A stretch of 64,000 nucleotides of DNA from Saccharibacillus brassicae (GTDB lineage: Bacteria > Bacillota > Bacilli > Paenibacillales > Paenibacillaceae). The translations under genes and the position numbers were made by a program. The DNA lies in NCBI RefSeq assembly GCF_006542275.1, contig NZ_CP041217.1, positions 372,001-436,000 on the forward strand, given 5' to 3'. A model generated the notes under the pieces. It did not search any database. It was not told the origin of the DNA and saw nothing but the letters and a program-made list of their open reading frames with translations. How positions within the stretch are numbered: position 1 is the first letter of the stretch; the number at the start of each line of letters is the position of its first letter. Shown here piece after piece: positions 8,872-16,762 of the stretch.

Positions 8872-9462
8872 CTAAAATCTCTTCTTTTTGAGTCCTTTGA
8901 TATAGCCAAGCTCGCTCAACACGCGGAAAATATTTGCCTGAACACGCGAATCGAACACGGGAGCGGGGCGATTCTGCCGGTCGGTCCGCGCGGAAGGTCT
9001 GCCCTGCAGGACGTTTTGCATATAGCGCTTGAGATGTTTGACGCCCGAATTGCCGTCGACTTTGGTATCCGGCAGATGTTCCGGCAGCATGGAGCTGACC
9101 AGCTTCATATGGGATTTGGCGCGGGTGACGGCCACGTTGAGTCTGCGTTCGCCTTTGGCTTGGGACAGCGGGCCGAAGTTATAATAAATCGAACCGTCGG
9201 CCGCAGGTCCGTACCCGACGCTCAGGAAGATAACGTCCCGTTCGTCGCCCTGCACGTTTTCCAAACTTTTCACGAAAAACTCTTCATGCACGTCTTCCTG
9301 AAATACGCGTCGAAGTCGGGCTGATGTCGGCGCAATGCCTGCACTTCTTCTTCGATCGCCTCGGCCTGCTTCCGGCTGAACGCGATTACGCCCAGCGACA
9401 ATCCGGCATGGTCCCGATAATGCTCGAATACCCGTTCCGCGATGCGGCGCGCTTGCTTTTTT
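8872..9462 (-). pseudogene. Remnant of a superfamily 1 helicase (C-terminal part, frameshifted)
   Basis: Reverse-strand sequence encodes the C-terminal motor domain of an AAA_11/AAA_12-type DNA/RNA helicase. Upstream piece: RRIAERVFEHYRDHAGLSLG and VIAFSRKQAEAIEEEVQALR. Downstream piece: FFVKSLENVQGDERDVIFLS, with motif VI as GERRLNVAVTRAK. The two pieces are in different frames. Homology switches frame near 9295-9303 (DAYF / QEDVHEEFF), consistent with loss of one base. Everything 5' of about 9462 (Walker A, Walker B and the N-terminus) is missing, and helicase sequence begins within about ten bases of the stop of the next gene. The gene is therefore truncated and frameshifted. Confidence 0.8.
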
Positions 9463-12400
9463 CTAATGGGGAACCTGCACTTCGAAATCGTCCCTGTAAG
9501 ACTTGTCTGCATTGAAAAATACGACATCGCCGTCCCGCAGTTCGAACCGGTGGCCCCAGGCATCCTGCTTGCTGCGCGCGTAGCCTTCCAGCGCCCACTG
9601 GTTCATCAGCGGAGCATGGATATACTGCAAATGCGGATGCGCGACGTCGCCGTCGCGGATGCTCTCGACGTTGAAGTTCACGATCAGGTACCCGTCCCGT
9701 AAAAAGATCGGATCGCGCCGCGTCAACCCGCCGTGCGTCCGGCCGTATTCGGCCAAATCCGTTCCTCTGACGACGAGATAAGGATCGCCGGGCAAACTGT
9801 ATTCGCCGTACCATTTCTGCCTGGCTGCATTGGCCCGTTCCCAATCGACGCCCGCCGGCAAGTCGGTCTTTGGTCCGATCAGCGTGCGCAGCTGTTCGGG
9901 CAGCAGCAGCCGCGAGATCCCTCCGATCGGCGTCTTCATTTTCGTGAACCGCTCGATATAATCCGTCACGAACGTCCGCCGGCTGACGTTGTGCATCTCC
10001 GCGAATCCGTAATGGTGCCCATAAGCATAGCGGGCCGTATCGCCCAATTCTTCTTCCGGCACATTGCGCAGCCGCTCGTTCAGGATCACGTACCGCTCTG
10101 CTTTGTCCGCGGGAGAACCGACTTTGACGAACGGCTCGCGATCGGTGCCGTAATACAGGTCGACCGGCGCATAACGCTTGCCGTCCCGGCTGACGAACGC
10201 AAAGCTTGGCGTGATGCGGAGGCCGTCTTTTTTGCCGAACATATTGCCCTGGGTCTTGAGATCGAACTTGAACGCGTAGCCGGTCTTGACCGCCACGTTC
10301 TTCATCCCCTGCCGAGGATGGCTGCCGGGCAGGATCGGGAGCGTAAACGGCGCGGAATTGCCGCGGGCCGCTCCGTCGATCCCCTGCCCGCCGACCCAGT
10401 AAGTGTTACCGGTCGGCAGCGGACTGTCCGCTCGCTGGCGGAATACCGTCTCCCAGTTGTAATCGACGATGTCCGTGACGTGCAGATCGTACAGCCGGCC
10501 GATCACTTCGACGTTCACGCTGTCGGAAGCGGCATGGTGAGCGAGGTCCAGGTTTGCTCCCGGCTCGGCCGGTTCGGACGCAGGCGCATTCTCGGCGACG
10601 TTCCGATAGTCCACCGCATAATCGCCTTCGTCGACCCAGATCGGCAGGAAAAACTCGGCCGTAAGCCGGCTGACCGGGATATCGATCCACGTATTTTTCG
10701 GATAAAAGACCGAACGGTCGCCGGTATACACGTCAAACGGGAAACGGACTTCCTTGCTGCGAAAATATTTGGCGTAATCGCGGCTGCCGTAGCCGGGATA
10801 GTCCTGATGCGGGCCGTAGGTAGGCAGCGTGACGGTAAAAGGACGATCCAAAATAAAAGCCTGCCGGGCCGGATTCGGGGTCGTCTTCTGGTTATGCGCC
10901 GCGTCGTCGGAAGCGCCCGAAAAATTGACGACCGGCGTATGCACGGTGACCGGGTTGATGTCCCCGACGGGGTAAGTATCGCCGGGCGCGGCGTTGACGT
11001 TGGCGTCGAGGGGCATGTACGTGATCGTTCCGCTCGACGGCGCGGCCCGGCGATTGATTTTGCGATTCGGGATGACCTGGTTCGGCTTATACAGCACGTC
11101 CCGGGCGATCCGTGTCGGTTCGGGCACTTTGTGCGGATCTTCGGTTTTGCGTTCGGCAGGGCTGCCGTTCATAAGCGGCTGGCTGTTGAAAACGACCGTA
11201 TCGTTGCGGACTTGGACCGGCTTGATCTTGCGCTCGGTCTCCCCGGCGACCAGATTCAAGTCATTCGGTACGGAAGGCTTGGCGAAGCCGCCGGCAACAC
11301 TCTGCCCGGACGCCGTCCAGTTGCCCGGTCCGGGGTCCGAAACGTAGGTGCCGGTCGCGGTGACAGACAGCGCGGGCGGGACATAACCGGCAGGCCGGAT
11401 CTTGATCGATTCGCCCTGAAACGCATAGTTTCTCAGTTCGGCCTGTTCGATTGCATAAATCCCGATTTTCTCGACGACCCAATAAGAGAAATAACGTTCG
11501 ATATGTACCGGATACCGGACCGTCTCGGTGTCCGACCTGCTTCGGACCGCGGGAGGTCCGGGCTTGCCGTCCGGAAGCGAGGTCGCGTTCGATTCCTGCC
11601 ATTTGAGCGTGTACGTCTTGGATACGGTCAGGTCGTACACACAGCTGCCCAACTGTTCTTTGAACTTGTACTGGTGCAAATAACCGTTCGCGCTCACGCT
11701 GCCGTACAAGCTCTCGGACGTCGGAATGCCCTGCAGCACGTCAAAGACTTCCCGGTCCCTCTGATCGGCACGGATCATGGCTGACGCTTCCGGCGTCATC
11801 CGCTCGCCTTCAACGACGCGTCCGTCGCGGATCGTGCAGCCCGCGAATCCGGGCGGAACTTCGGTTGGAGGTTTCGGCTCTTCGCCGGGGTCTTTGTCGG
11901 TGTAGACCCAGTAGTGGTCGGGGTATTGGTAGGTGACTGAGGTGGCTGTGAAGTTGTAGGCGGCAAAGTAGAAGGCCATGATTTGGGCGTTTGCGGGATT
12001 GGCGTTATAGGGACGCATTTCGCCGTTGGGTCCTTTTTCAACGTAATATCGTTTGCCGCCGACATCATCATGGTATTGCGTAAAAGAGATTGTGGCGAAG
12101 TTTAGATCCCGTGTAGCTCCCGGAGTTTGATTGGGATCGAGTCCGACCAATAGCGACATGATGGCGATTTGGTCAGAGCGACCCCGTCCTGAAATGCCAA
12201 GATTATCGATACTCACTTTTTTTTCATCGTCAATTTGTATTTTCGCACCGCCTCCGGGTGTTTGTGGGTTATTGGCTTGTACGATACTGGTTCGATTATC
12301 AATGATGTTTAAAGGAAACGAAAGATCAGAAAACGCACCTTCACCTTTGAAGGCATGAGTGATGGGATACCTAACCATTAAACGAACCTTTTTGCCGGGT

Positions 12401-12939
12401 GTTGCTTTGTAGGTTCGATCATAAGTTTCTCCGCTGTTTTTGGTCACAATATGTTCGGAGTCGACTGGAATATTACCTTCGTCAGTCCATGTGTCCCCTT
12501 GACCGCCCGCGGTCCATCCACTGAGAATGGTTCGGTTCCATGCAAACCAAGAACCGGCTGATCCATTTTCTGTTGAATTTACTTTGACAGCTTCTCCGGT
12601 AAAAGCTTCAGTTCGGTTGTAGGTCTGAGCGTTAATGTTAATAGTTTTGACGGCTTCTTTGCCTCTGTAAAACACAATTTTTTGGATCTTTTTTCCGGCA
12701 CCTGCATCTTCCTTAATAGCAGCAGTTGTCGCAGTTGGTGTTTTGCCGAACGTCACCGCGTTTCGGTTAATATGGGGTTTTGGTGCATCAGCACCAGTGT
12801 AAACAATTATTTTTTTGATAGGAGCGGCATTGGCTTCTCCTTGGAGTGGAAAAAAAACACCCAGCATGCTGCTGGCAATGAGCAGCATGCTGAGTCCGAC
12901 AAGCGTGAATCTGTTTTTGCGTTGTCGGCGTTTTTTCAT
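9463..12939 (-). CDS. Large secreted protein, Paenibacillaceae family of unknown function
   Basis: Protein of 1158 residues with a clear signal peptide: MKKRRQRKNRF, a hydrophobic core LVGLSMLLIASSMLGVFF, and cleavage near ANAA (38). The mature part is beta-rich and looks like several Ig-like or adhesive modules, with no catalytic motif, LPXTG or SLH repeat. From memory it resembles proteins labelled DUF5704, unverified. A Pro/Glu-rich linker (DPGEEPKPPTEVPPGFAG) at about 350-368 separates an N-terminal from a C-terminal region. Its ATG overlaps the stop of the upstream SLH gene (TAATG), so the two are co-translated. The SLH protein may anchor or assemble it on the wall. The N-terminal third is much AT-richer than the rest. 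Confidence 0.75.
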   Translation of the reverse strand: MKKRRQRKNRFTLVGLSMLLIASSMLGVFFPLQGEANAAPIKKIIVYTGADAPKPHINRNAVTFGKTPTATTAAIKEDAGAGKKIQKIVFYRGKEAVKTININAQTYNRTEAFTGEAVKVNSTENGSAGSWFAWNRTILSGWTAGGQGDTWTDEGNIPVDSEHIVTKNSGETYDRTYKATPGKKVRLMVRYPITHAFKGEGAFSDLSFPLNIIDNRTSIVQANNPQTPGGGAKIQIDDEKKVSIDNLGISGRGRSDQIAIMSLLVGLDPNQTPGATRDLNFATISFTQYHDDVGGKRYYVEKGPNGEMRPYNANPANAQIMAFYFAAYNFTATSVTYQYPDHYWVYTDKDPGEEPKPPTEVPPGFAGCTIRDGRVVEGERMTPEASAMIRADQRDREVFDVLQGIPTSESLYGSVSANGYLHQYKFKEQLGSCVYDLTVSKTYTLKWQESNATSLPDGKPGPPAVRSRSDTETVRYPVHIERYFSYWVVEKIGIYAIEQAELRNYAFQGESIKIRPAGYVPPALSVTATGTYVSDPGPGNWTASGQSVAGGFAKPSVPNDLNLVAGETERKIKPVQVRNDTVVFNSQPLMNGSPAERKTEDPHKVPEPTRIARDVLYKPNQVIPNRKINRRAAPSSGTITYMPLDANVNAAPGDTYPVGDINPVTVHTPVVNFSGASDDAAHNQKTTPNPARQAFILDRPFTVTLPTYGPHQDYPGYGSRDYAKYFRSKEVRFPFDVYTGDRSVFYPKNTWIDIPVSRLTAEFFLPIWVDEGDYAVDYRNVAENAPASEPAEPGANLDLAHHAASDSVNVEVIGRLYDLHVTDIVDYNWETVFRQRADSPLPTGNTYWVGGQGIDGAARGNSAPFTLPILPGSHPRQGMKNVAVKTGYAFKFDLKTQGNMFGKKDGLRITPSFAFVSRDGKRYAPVDLYYGTDREPFVKVGSPADKAERYVILNERLRNVPEEELGDTARYAYGHHYGFAEMHNVSRRTFVTDYIERFTKMKTPIGGISRLLLPEQLRTLIGPKTDLPAGVDWERANAARQKWYGEYSLPGDPYLVVRGTDLAEYGRTHGGLTRRDPIFLRDGYLIVNFNVESIRDGDVAHPHLQYIHAPLMNQWALEGYARSKQDAWGHRFELRDGDVVFFNADKSYRDDFEVQVPH

Positions 12940-14150
12940 TATTGAAGGCCTCGCAGTCTAAGCAGATCGATTTCGATGAATCGAATATTAGAGCCGGTTG
13001 GCGCTTGCAGGACAATTTTGATGTCGTTCCCATTTTGCATGGTACCACTTTTAGGTACGATGATTGCGGGTAAGTCATCTGTCTGATTACGATACAGATA
13101 TGCGGTTTTGTTCAGGGTTCCCGCATAAAACGCATTAGTATCCGGGCTGCCAAATCCACTAATTTGAAACTGAACGAACGGAATGTCCGCATATTTGGAC
13201 TTGTCTTTGTTGTATACCGTATGGCTTTTGAAGTACAGCACATACGTGTTGGTTTTACCCTTGATTAGGTTTTTCATGACTTCGTCATTGTTATACCATT
13301 TCACGGTACTGACATCCCCCAACAACCCCCGATTCGGATCGTTCGCATCGGCCATGTCGATCGCGATCAGCGCGTCCAGTTTGCCTTGGTACAGGCCGTC
13401 TTTGGACGTGATCGTCATGTTTTTTTCGTTCCACATGTCTTCGATCGAGGGTTTGCCTTTGCTTTTCCAATCGGATTCCGGGGTGACGAACATCTCGGGC
13501 ATGATCGAGAAGATATTCGTGCCGTGCCAGGCGATTTCGGCCGAGCCGGCGGCGTAGCGGTCGATCTCGAGTTTGGCGCCGCTTTTGACGGAACGGATAC
13601 GCTCGATGATCACGACGGACTGCGCGCGGGTGGTCAGGCCTTGAGGCGCGATCTGCCCTTTGCCGACGCCCTGGATCAGTCCGGTCTTCGTGGCGAGGTA
13701 CATCCATTTGTCGTTCTCGCGAGTCTCCTCCCCGATCGCGCGGGCGGCGACTCTCGCCATTTCTTCGCGCGTCATCGCGGCGGCCCATCCGGCTTCGCTG
13801 TCGGGAAAATCGCTCGCGTCGTACAAGCCGGCCCGGACGGCCGCCTCGACGTACGGCGCGTACCAGCGGCCGCCTGTCGGAGCGGCGTCGAGCTTCAGCG
13901 CCGAAACGGCCATTTTGACGAATTCCGCGCGCGTGACGCTCGCGTCCGGCTTGAACGTCGCATCGTCATAACCGTCGACGTATCCTTCCCGCATCGCTCC
14001 GTTCACGGCAGAATACGCCCAGTGGCCGGCTTTGACGTCCAAAAAGCTGACCGCCGCGGCGTTTGCGGCCGGAGCTGCGCTCCACAGGCTGCCTGCCGCC
14101 CATACCCCCGCCAAAACCAATCCGGCCCATCTCATTCCATACTTGTTCAT
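12939..14150 (-). CDS. SLH-domain surface protein
   Basis: Protein of 403 residues from the ATG at 14150, which has AAGGAG nine bases upstream; a longer in-frame start lacks a ribosome site. The signal peptide ends near APAANAA. Residues about 30-200 hold SLH modules: FLDVKAGHWAYSAV, then YVDGYDDATFKPDASVTRAE, then WYAPYVEAAVRAGLY, and a third repeat ending LTTRAQSVVIIERI. SLH modules bind pyruvylated secondary wall polymer. The C-terminal 200 residues are an unknown beta-rich domain. The stop is fused to the start of the next gene (TAATG). The C-terminal coding part has lower GC than the SLH part. Confidence 0.88.
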   Translation of the reverse strand: MNKYGMRWAGLVLAGVWAAGSLWSAAPAANAAAVSFLDVKAGHWAYSAVNGAMREGYVDGYDDATFKPDASVTRAEFVKMAVSALKLDAAPTGGRWYAPYVEAAVRAGLYDASDFPDSEAGWAAAMTREEMARVAARAIGEETRENDKWMYLATKTGLIQGVGKGQIAPQGLTTRAQSVVIIERIRSVKSGAKLEIDRYAAGSAEIAWHGTNIFSIMPEMFVTPESDWKSKGKPSIEDMWNEKNMTITSKDGLYQGKLDALIAIDMADANDPNRGLLGDVSTVKWYNNDEVMKNLIKGKTNTYVLYFKSHTVYNKDKSKYADIPFVQFQISGFGSPDTNAFYAGTLNKTAYLYRNQTDDLPAIIVPKSGTMQNGNDIKIVLQAPTGSNIRFIEIDLLRLRGLQ

Positions 14151-14292
14151 CTCTTCACGCTCCTTCTGTATAGTGGCGCTGCCTCGATCTCCTCCGACAA
14201 CATTGCTCCTCCGGCAGCCTTCCGTCTTCCCATTGTCGCCGGCTTGCTTGCACTCGGGAAGTGTGCTTGCTTCCAAAAATGCTAAAAACCAC

Positions 14293-14335
14293 GCAAAAAA
14301 GCGGACGAAACTTTCCCCGAGGAAAGTCCGTCCGC
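14293..14335 (-). terminator. Terminator between the membrane-protein gene and the SLH gene
   Basis: Read on the minus strand: GCGGACGGACTTTCC, a short loop, GGAAAGTTTCGTCCGC, then TTTTTT. It lies about 105 bases after the stop of the 14441-14881 gene and ahead of the SLH gene. Confidence 0.85.
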
Positions 14336-14440
14336 GTGCTTCGCGAAAGGCAGAATTCTGTTGAGTTCAAATCTAAAGGATTCCGAGCGAAAAAGCAAGC
14401 TTATTTCCGCGGCTTCCCACTCCAACCTGCCGCCTGGCGA

Positions 14441-14881
14441 TCAGATCCGCTTCGCGAAATACCCCCACATCGAGAAGAAGACGATCAGAACGAACAGCAG
14501 CGTGCCCAGCAGCGTTACAAACGCGACGGTGTTCAAAAATCCGGCCACGATCGTAGCGATCCCGATGCCGAAAAACGCGACGGAAGTGCCGAGCGAAGCC
14601 GCCTTTTGAAGAATGAGACCCGTGCGTTCGTCGTTTTCGCTGATCTGCAATTTGCGGGTCGCTTCTTCGCTTTTGGACGCTTTGACGTATTGGACCAAAA
14701 AGCCGAGGATGATCAGTTCCAGACCGAAGAAAATGCCGTGATGGAATCCTTTGATAAAGCTGTTCAAGACAGGCAGTTCCGAACGGTAGATCATAAAGCC
14801 GGCATAGATCAGGGCGACGGCGACGGCGAGCAGCGTCAGCACGCGAATCCGAAGACGCAGTTTTCGTTTGAATAATTCCAT
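14441..14881 (-). CDS. Four-helix membrane protein, DUF2178-like
   Basis: Protein of 146 residues with four hydrophobic segments, about 12-32, 47-65, 95-115 and 120-140. They are separated by a charged cytoplasmic loop, KASKSEEATRKLQISENDER. The ENDERTGLILQKAA motif recalls small DUF2178-type proteins that are usually encoded beside a short XRE regulator, as here. The start is 4 bases past the XRE stop, with GGAGGAA overlapping the end of the XRE gene, so the two are co-translated. The function is unknown. It may be a membrane partner or sensor for the regulator, by analogy with similar pairs. Confidence 0.7.
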   Translation of the reverse strand: MELFKRKLRLRIRVLTLLAVAVALIYAGFMIYRSELPVLNSFIKGFHHGIFFGLELIILGFLVQYVKASKSEEATRKLQISENDERTGLILQKAASLGTSVAFFGIGIATIVAGFLNTVAFVTLLGTLLFVLIVFFSMWGYFAKRI

Positions 14882-14884
14882 AGG

Positions 14885-15088
14885 TTATTCCTCCACTTCG
14901 CTAAAATCAAATACTTCTTCGATCGTCAGCCCGAAATAACGGGCGATTTTGTAGGCCAGCACCAACGATGCGGTGTATTTGCCCACCTCGAGCGAGGTGA
15001 TGGTCTGCCGGGTCACGCCGACGGCCATCCCAAGCTCCTCCTGCGACAGCTTGCGCTGCTTGCGCAGTTCCGGGATTTTGGTTTTCAA
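14885..15088 (-). CDS. Short XRE-family transcriptional regulator
   Basis: A 67-residue single-domain Cro/C1-type regulator. The helix-turn-helix is clear: LSQEELGMAVGVTRQTITSL followed by EVGKYTASLVLAYKIARYFG, ending in an acidic tail VFDFSEVEE. I start at the TTG at 15088, which has GGAGG six bases upstream; a longer reading frame extends upstream without homology. It probably represses its own two-gene operon through the triple repeat at 15125-15184. Confidence 0.88.
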   Translation of the reverse strand: MKTKIPELRKQRKLSQEELGMAVGVTRQTITSLEVGKYTASLVLAYKIARYFGLTIEEVFDFSEVEE

Positions 15089-15124
15089 CGGAACGCCTCC
15101 TCGCCTGTATCCAGTAAATGCAAT

Positions 15125-15184
15125 GTTTACTTTGCACATTAAGCATAGTTTACTTTGCACAAAATGTCTAGTTTGCTTTGCAAA
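15125..15184. promoter_or_regulatory. Three direct repeats upstream of the XRE gene, probable operator
   Basis: GTTTACTTTGCACA occurs at 15125-15138 and 15148-15161, and a variant GTTTGCTTTGCAAA at 15171-15184. The spacing is exactly 23 bases. They lie 37 to 96 bases upstream of the XRE start, where the promoter must be. Repeated sites of this type are typical for short XRE autoregulators. Confidence 0.7.
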
Positions 15185-15190
15185 TTCAAC

Positions 15191-15225
15191 AAAAAAAGAG
15201 CATTCGGGATCTGGCCCGAAGCTCT
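15191..15225 (-). terminator. Terminator after the small membrane-protein gene
   Basis: Minus-strand reading: AGAGCTTCGGG, loop, CCCGAATGCTCT, then TTTTTT. It lies 40 bases past the stop at 15265 and ends the sensor kinase/response regulator/small protein transcript. Confidence 0.8.
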
Positions 15226-15264
15226 CTTTGCGTTTTCGCCCCAATTCGTTCTTCAAGGCCCGCC

Positions 15265-15492
15265 CTACAGCTGAAGCAGCCCGTTCACGAGCAGCACCAA
15301 GCCAAAGCCCGCGCACAGCACCCCGCCGAACGTTTTGGTTCCGCTGCGTTTTCGATCGTATTTTTTCGGCCAAATTACGTACAGACCAAACGCAATCAGT
15401 ACAACTCCCATCCCGAGGCTAAAAAAGTGCAGCGTTCCGGCCAAAGCTTCGGCGCCCTGACGGACGGCTTGGTCGCGCGGCGATTGTTCCAT
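15265..15492 (-). CDS. Small two-helix membrane protein
   Basis: Protein of 75 residues with two membrane segments (about 20-40 and 53-73) joined by a very basic loop, PKKYDRKRSGTK. I recognise no family. It starts 20 bases after the response-regulator stop, is on the same strand and precedes the operon terminator, so it is probably the last gene of the two-component operon. Its role is unknown. Confidence 0.6.
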   Translation of the reverse strand: MEQSPRDQAVRQGAEALAGTLHFFSLGMGVVLIAFGLYVIWPKKYDRKRSGTKTFGGVLCAGFGLVLLVNGLLQL

Positions 15493-15512
15493 ATCCGCTC
15501 ACTCCTTCTTGT

Positions 15513-16745
15513 TCATTTGTCTTTGAATTCGCTTGGTCGGCAGCCGACATACTCTTTGAACACGTTGGAAAAATAGTGCGGATCGCCGAAGCCGAGCGCT
15601 TCGGCGACATGTTTGACTTTGACTTCGGGCCCCGAAGATAGCAGGCGTCGGGCTTCCGCAATTTTGAGCGCCATGTAATGATGCACGAACGTGCTGCCGG
15701 TATAGCGCTTCACGAGGCGGCTTACGTACGAAGGGCTGACGTGAAACTGCTGCGCCGCTTCCGTAACGGACAGCTGCGCGTACAGATTTTGCCGCAAATA
15801 ACGGTCCAGCCGCTCGAACAGCTCTTCGCCGCCCCGCTTGAGGGGTTCCCGCAGCGCAAGCTTGGACGCTTCGCCTGCCTGCGGCGGCGCCGCGTAATCG
15901 CCTTCGGCGGAGATCGGCGGCGCCAGATTCCCGCCGACGGTCAAGTGCCCGCGCAGCTCCCGCTCAAGCGCCGCATGCACGGCCGCAAGCGCGCCCAGAC
16001 CGGCCGGTTCCGGCGCGGCCGCTACGACCGCGGGCAGACCGGCCGCGGCCAGAGACCCTTGCAGCGCCTGCGTCAGCTGGCGTGCAGCCGCTTCGCCGTC
16101 TGCTGCACGCTCTTGCTCCGCAAGCAGCACCACGAACCGCCCCTGCTGCGGCGCGGGCCATACGTATCGGCATTCGCCGCCGGGCAGCGCGGAGAGCGCC
16201 GCTTCGATCTCCCGGGCCGTCCACGCCCGCTCCGCCTGCGCAGCAAAAGGCCTGCGCCGCAGCAGCGCCATCCGATACCGGCCCGCCAGCAGTCCGGCAT
16301 CCAGCGGCATGTCCGCGAGAAACGCCGGTTCGACCACGCTTTCCAGCAGCTTGCGGTCGCTCTGCCGCTGCTCCGCCAACTGCGTGATCAGCCGCTCCAG
16401 CACGTCGCTCAGCTGCGTCTGGTCCACTGGCTTGAGCAGGTAATCGAACGCATGCAGGTTCAGCGCGCGCCGCGCATAGTCGAAATCGCTGTAGCCTGTA
16501 ATAAGCACGGCCTGCAGACGCGGATTCAGCGCTTTGGCCTGTTCGATTAGCCCCAGTCCGTCCAGCTTGGGCATGCGGATATCGGTCAGCAAAATGTCGG
16601 CCTGCCCGTCTTGAAGCCGCTCCAGCGCTTCGATCCCGTTCGACGCGGTCGCGGTGACCCGCACCGGCAGGCCGGACGATTCGATCAGCATTCGGATATG
16701 GCGCAAAATGGGCTTGCTGTCTTCCGCGATGATGACGTTGTACAT
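15513..16745 (-). CDS. AraC-type response regulator
   Basis: Protein of 410 residues. An N-terminal receiver domain has the acidic pair near residue 9, the phospho-acceptor Asp55 in LLTDIRMPK and the conserved Lys in DYLLKPVD. A variable middle region is rich in Ala/Arg. The C-terminal AraC/XylS double helix-turn-helix runs about 310-410 (LSVTEAAQQFHVSPSYVSRL, then VKHVAEALGFGDPHYFSNVF). The start is the ATG at 16745 directly after GGAGGGGC; an extended frame upstream lies inside the kinase gene and is rejected. It partners the kinase next door. In Paenibacillaceae such pairs control adjacent sugar ABC importers, which fits the divergent importer at 18771-21811. Confidence 0.92.
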   Translation of the reverse strand: MYNVIIAEDSKPILRHIRMLIESSGLPVRVTATASNGIEALERLQDGQADILLTDIRMPKLDGLGLIEQAKALNPRLQAVLITGYSDFDYARRALNLHAFDYLLKPVDQTQLSDVLERLITQLAEQRQSDRKLLESVVEPAFLADMPLDAGLLAGRYRMALLRRRPFAAQAERAWTAREIEAALSALPGGECRYVWPAPQQGRFVVLLAEQERAADGEAAARQLTQALQGSLAAAGLPAVVAAAPEPAGLGALAAVHAALERELRGHLTVGGNLAPPISAEGDYAAPPQAGEASKLALREPLKRGGEELFERLDRYLRQNLYAQLSVTEAAQQFHVSPSYVSRLVKRYTGSTFVHHYMALKIAEARRLLSSGPEVKVKHVAEALGFGDPHYFSNVFKEYVGCRPSEFKDK

Positions 16746-16762
16746 GCCGCCCCTCCTTTTGG

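Noticed and set aside
9733-11784. A 683-codon plus-strand open frame opposite the large secreted protein
   Set aside because: Arg-rich antisense shadow with no signal, domain or ribosome site.
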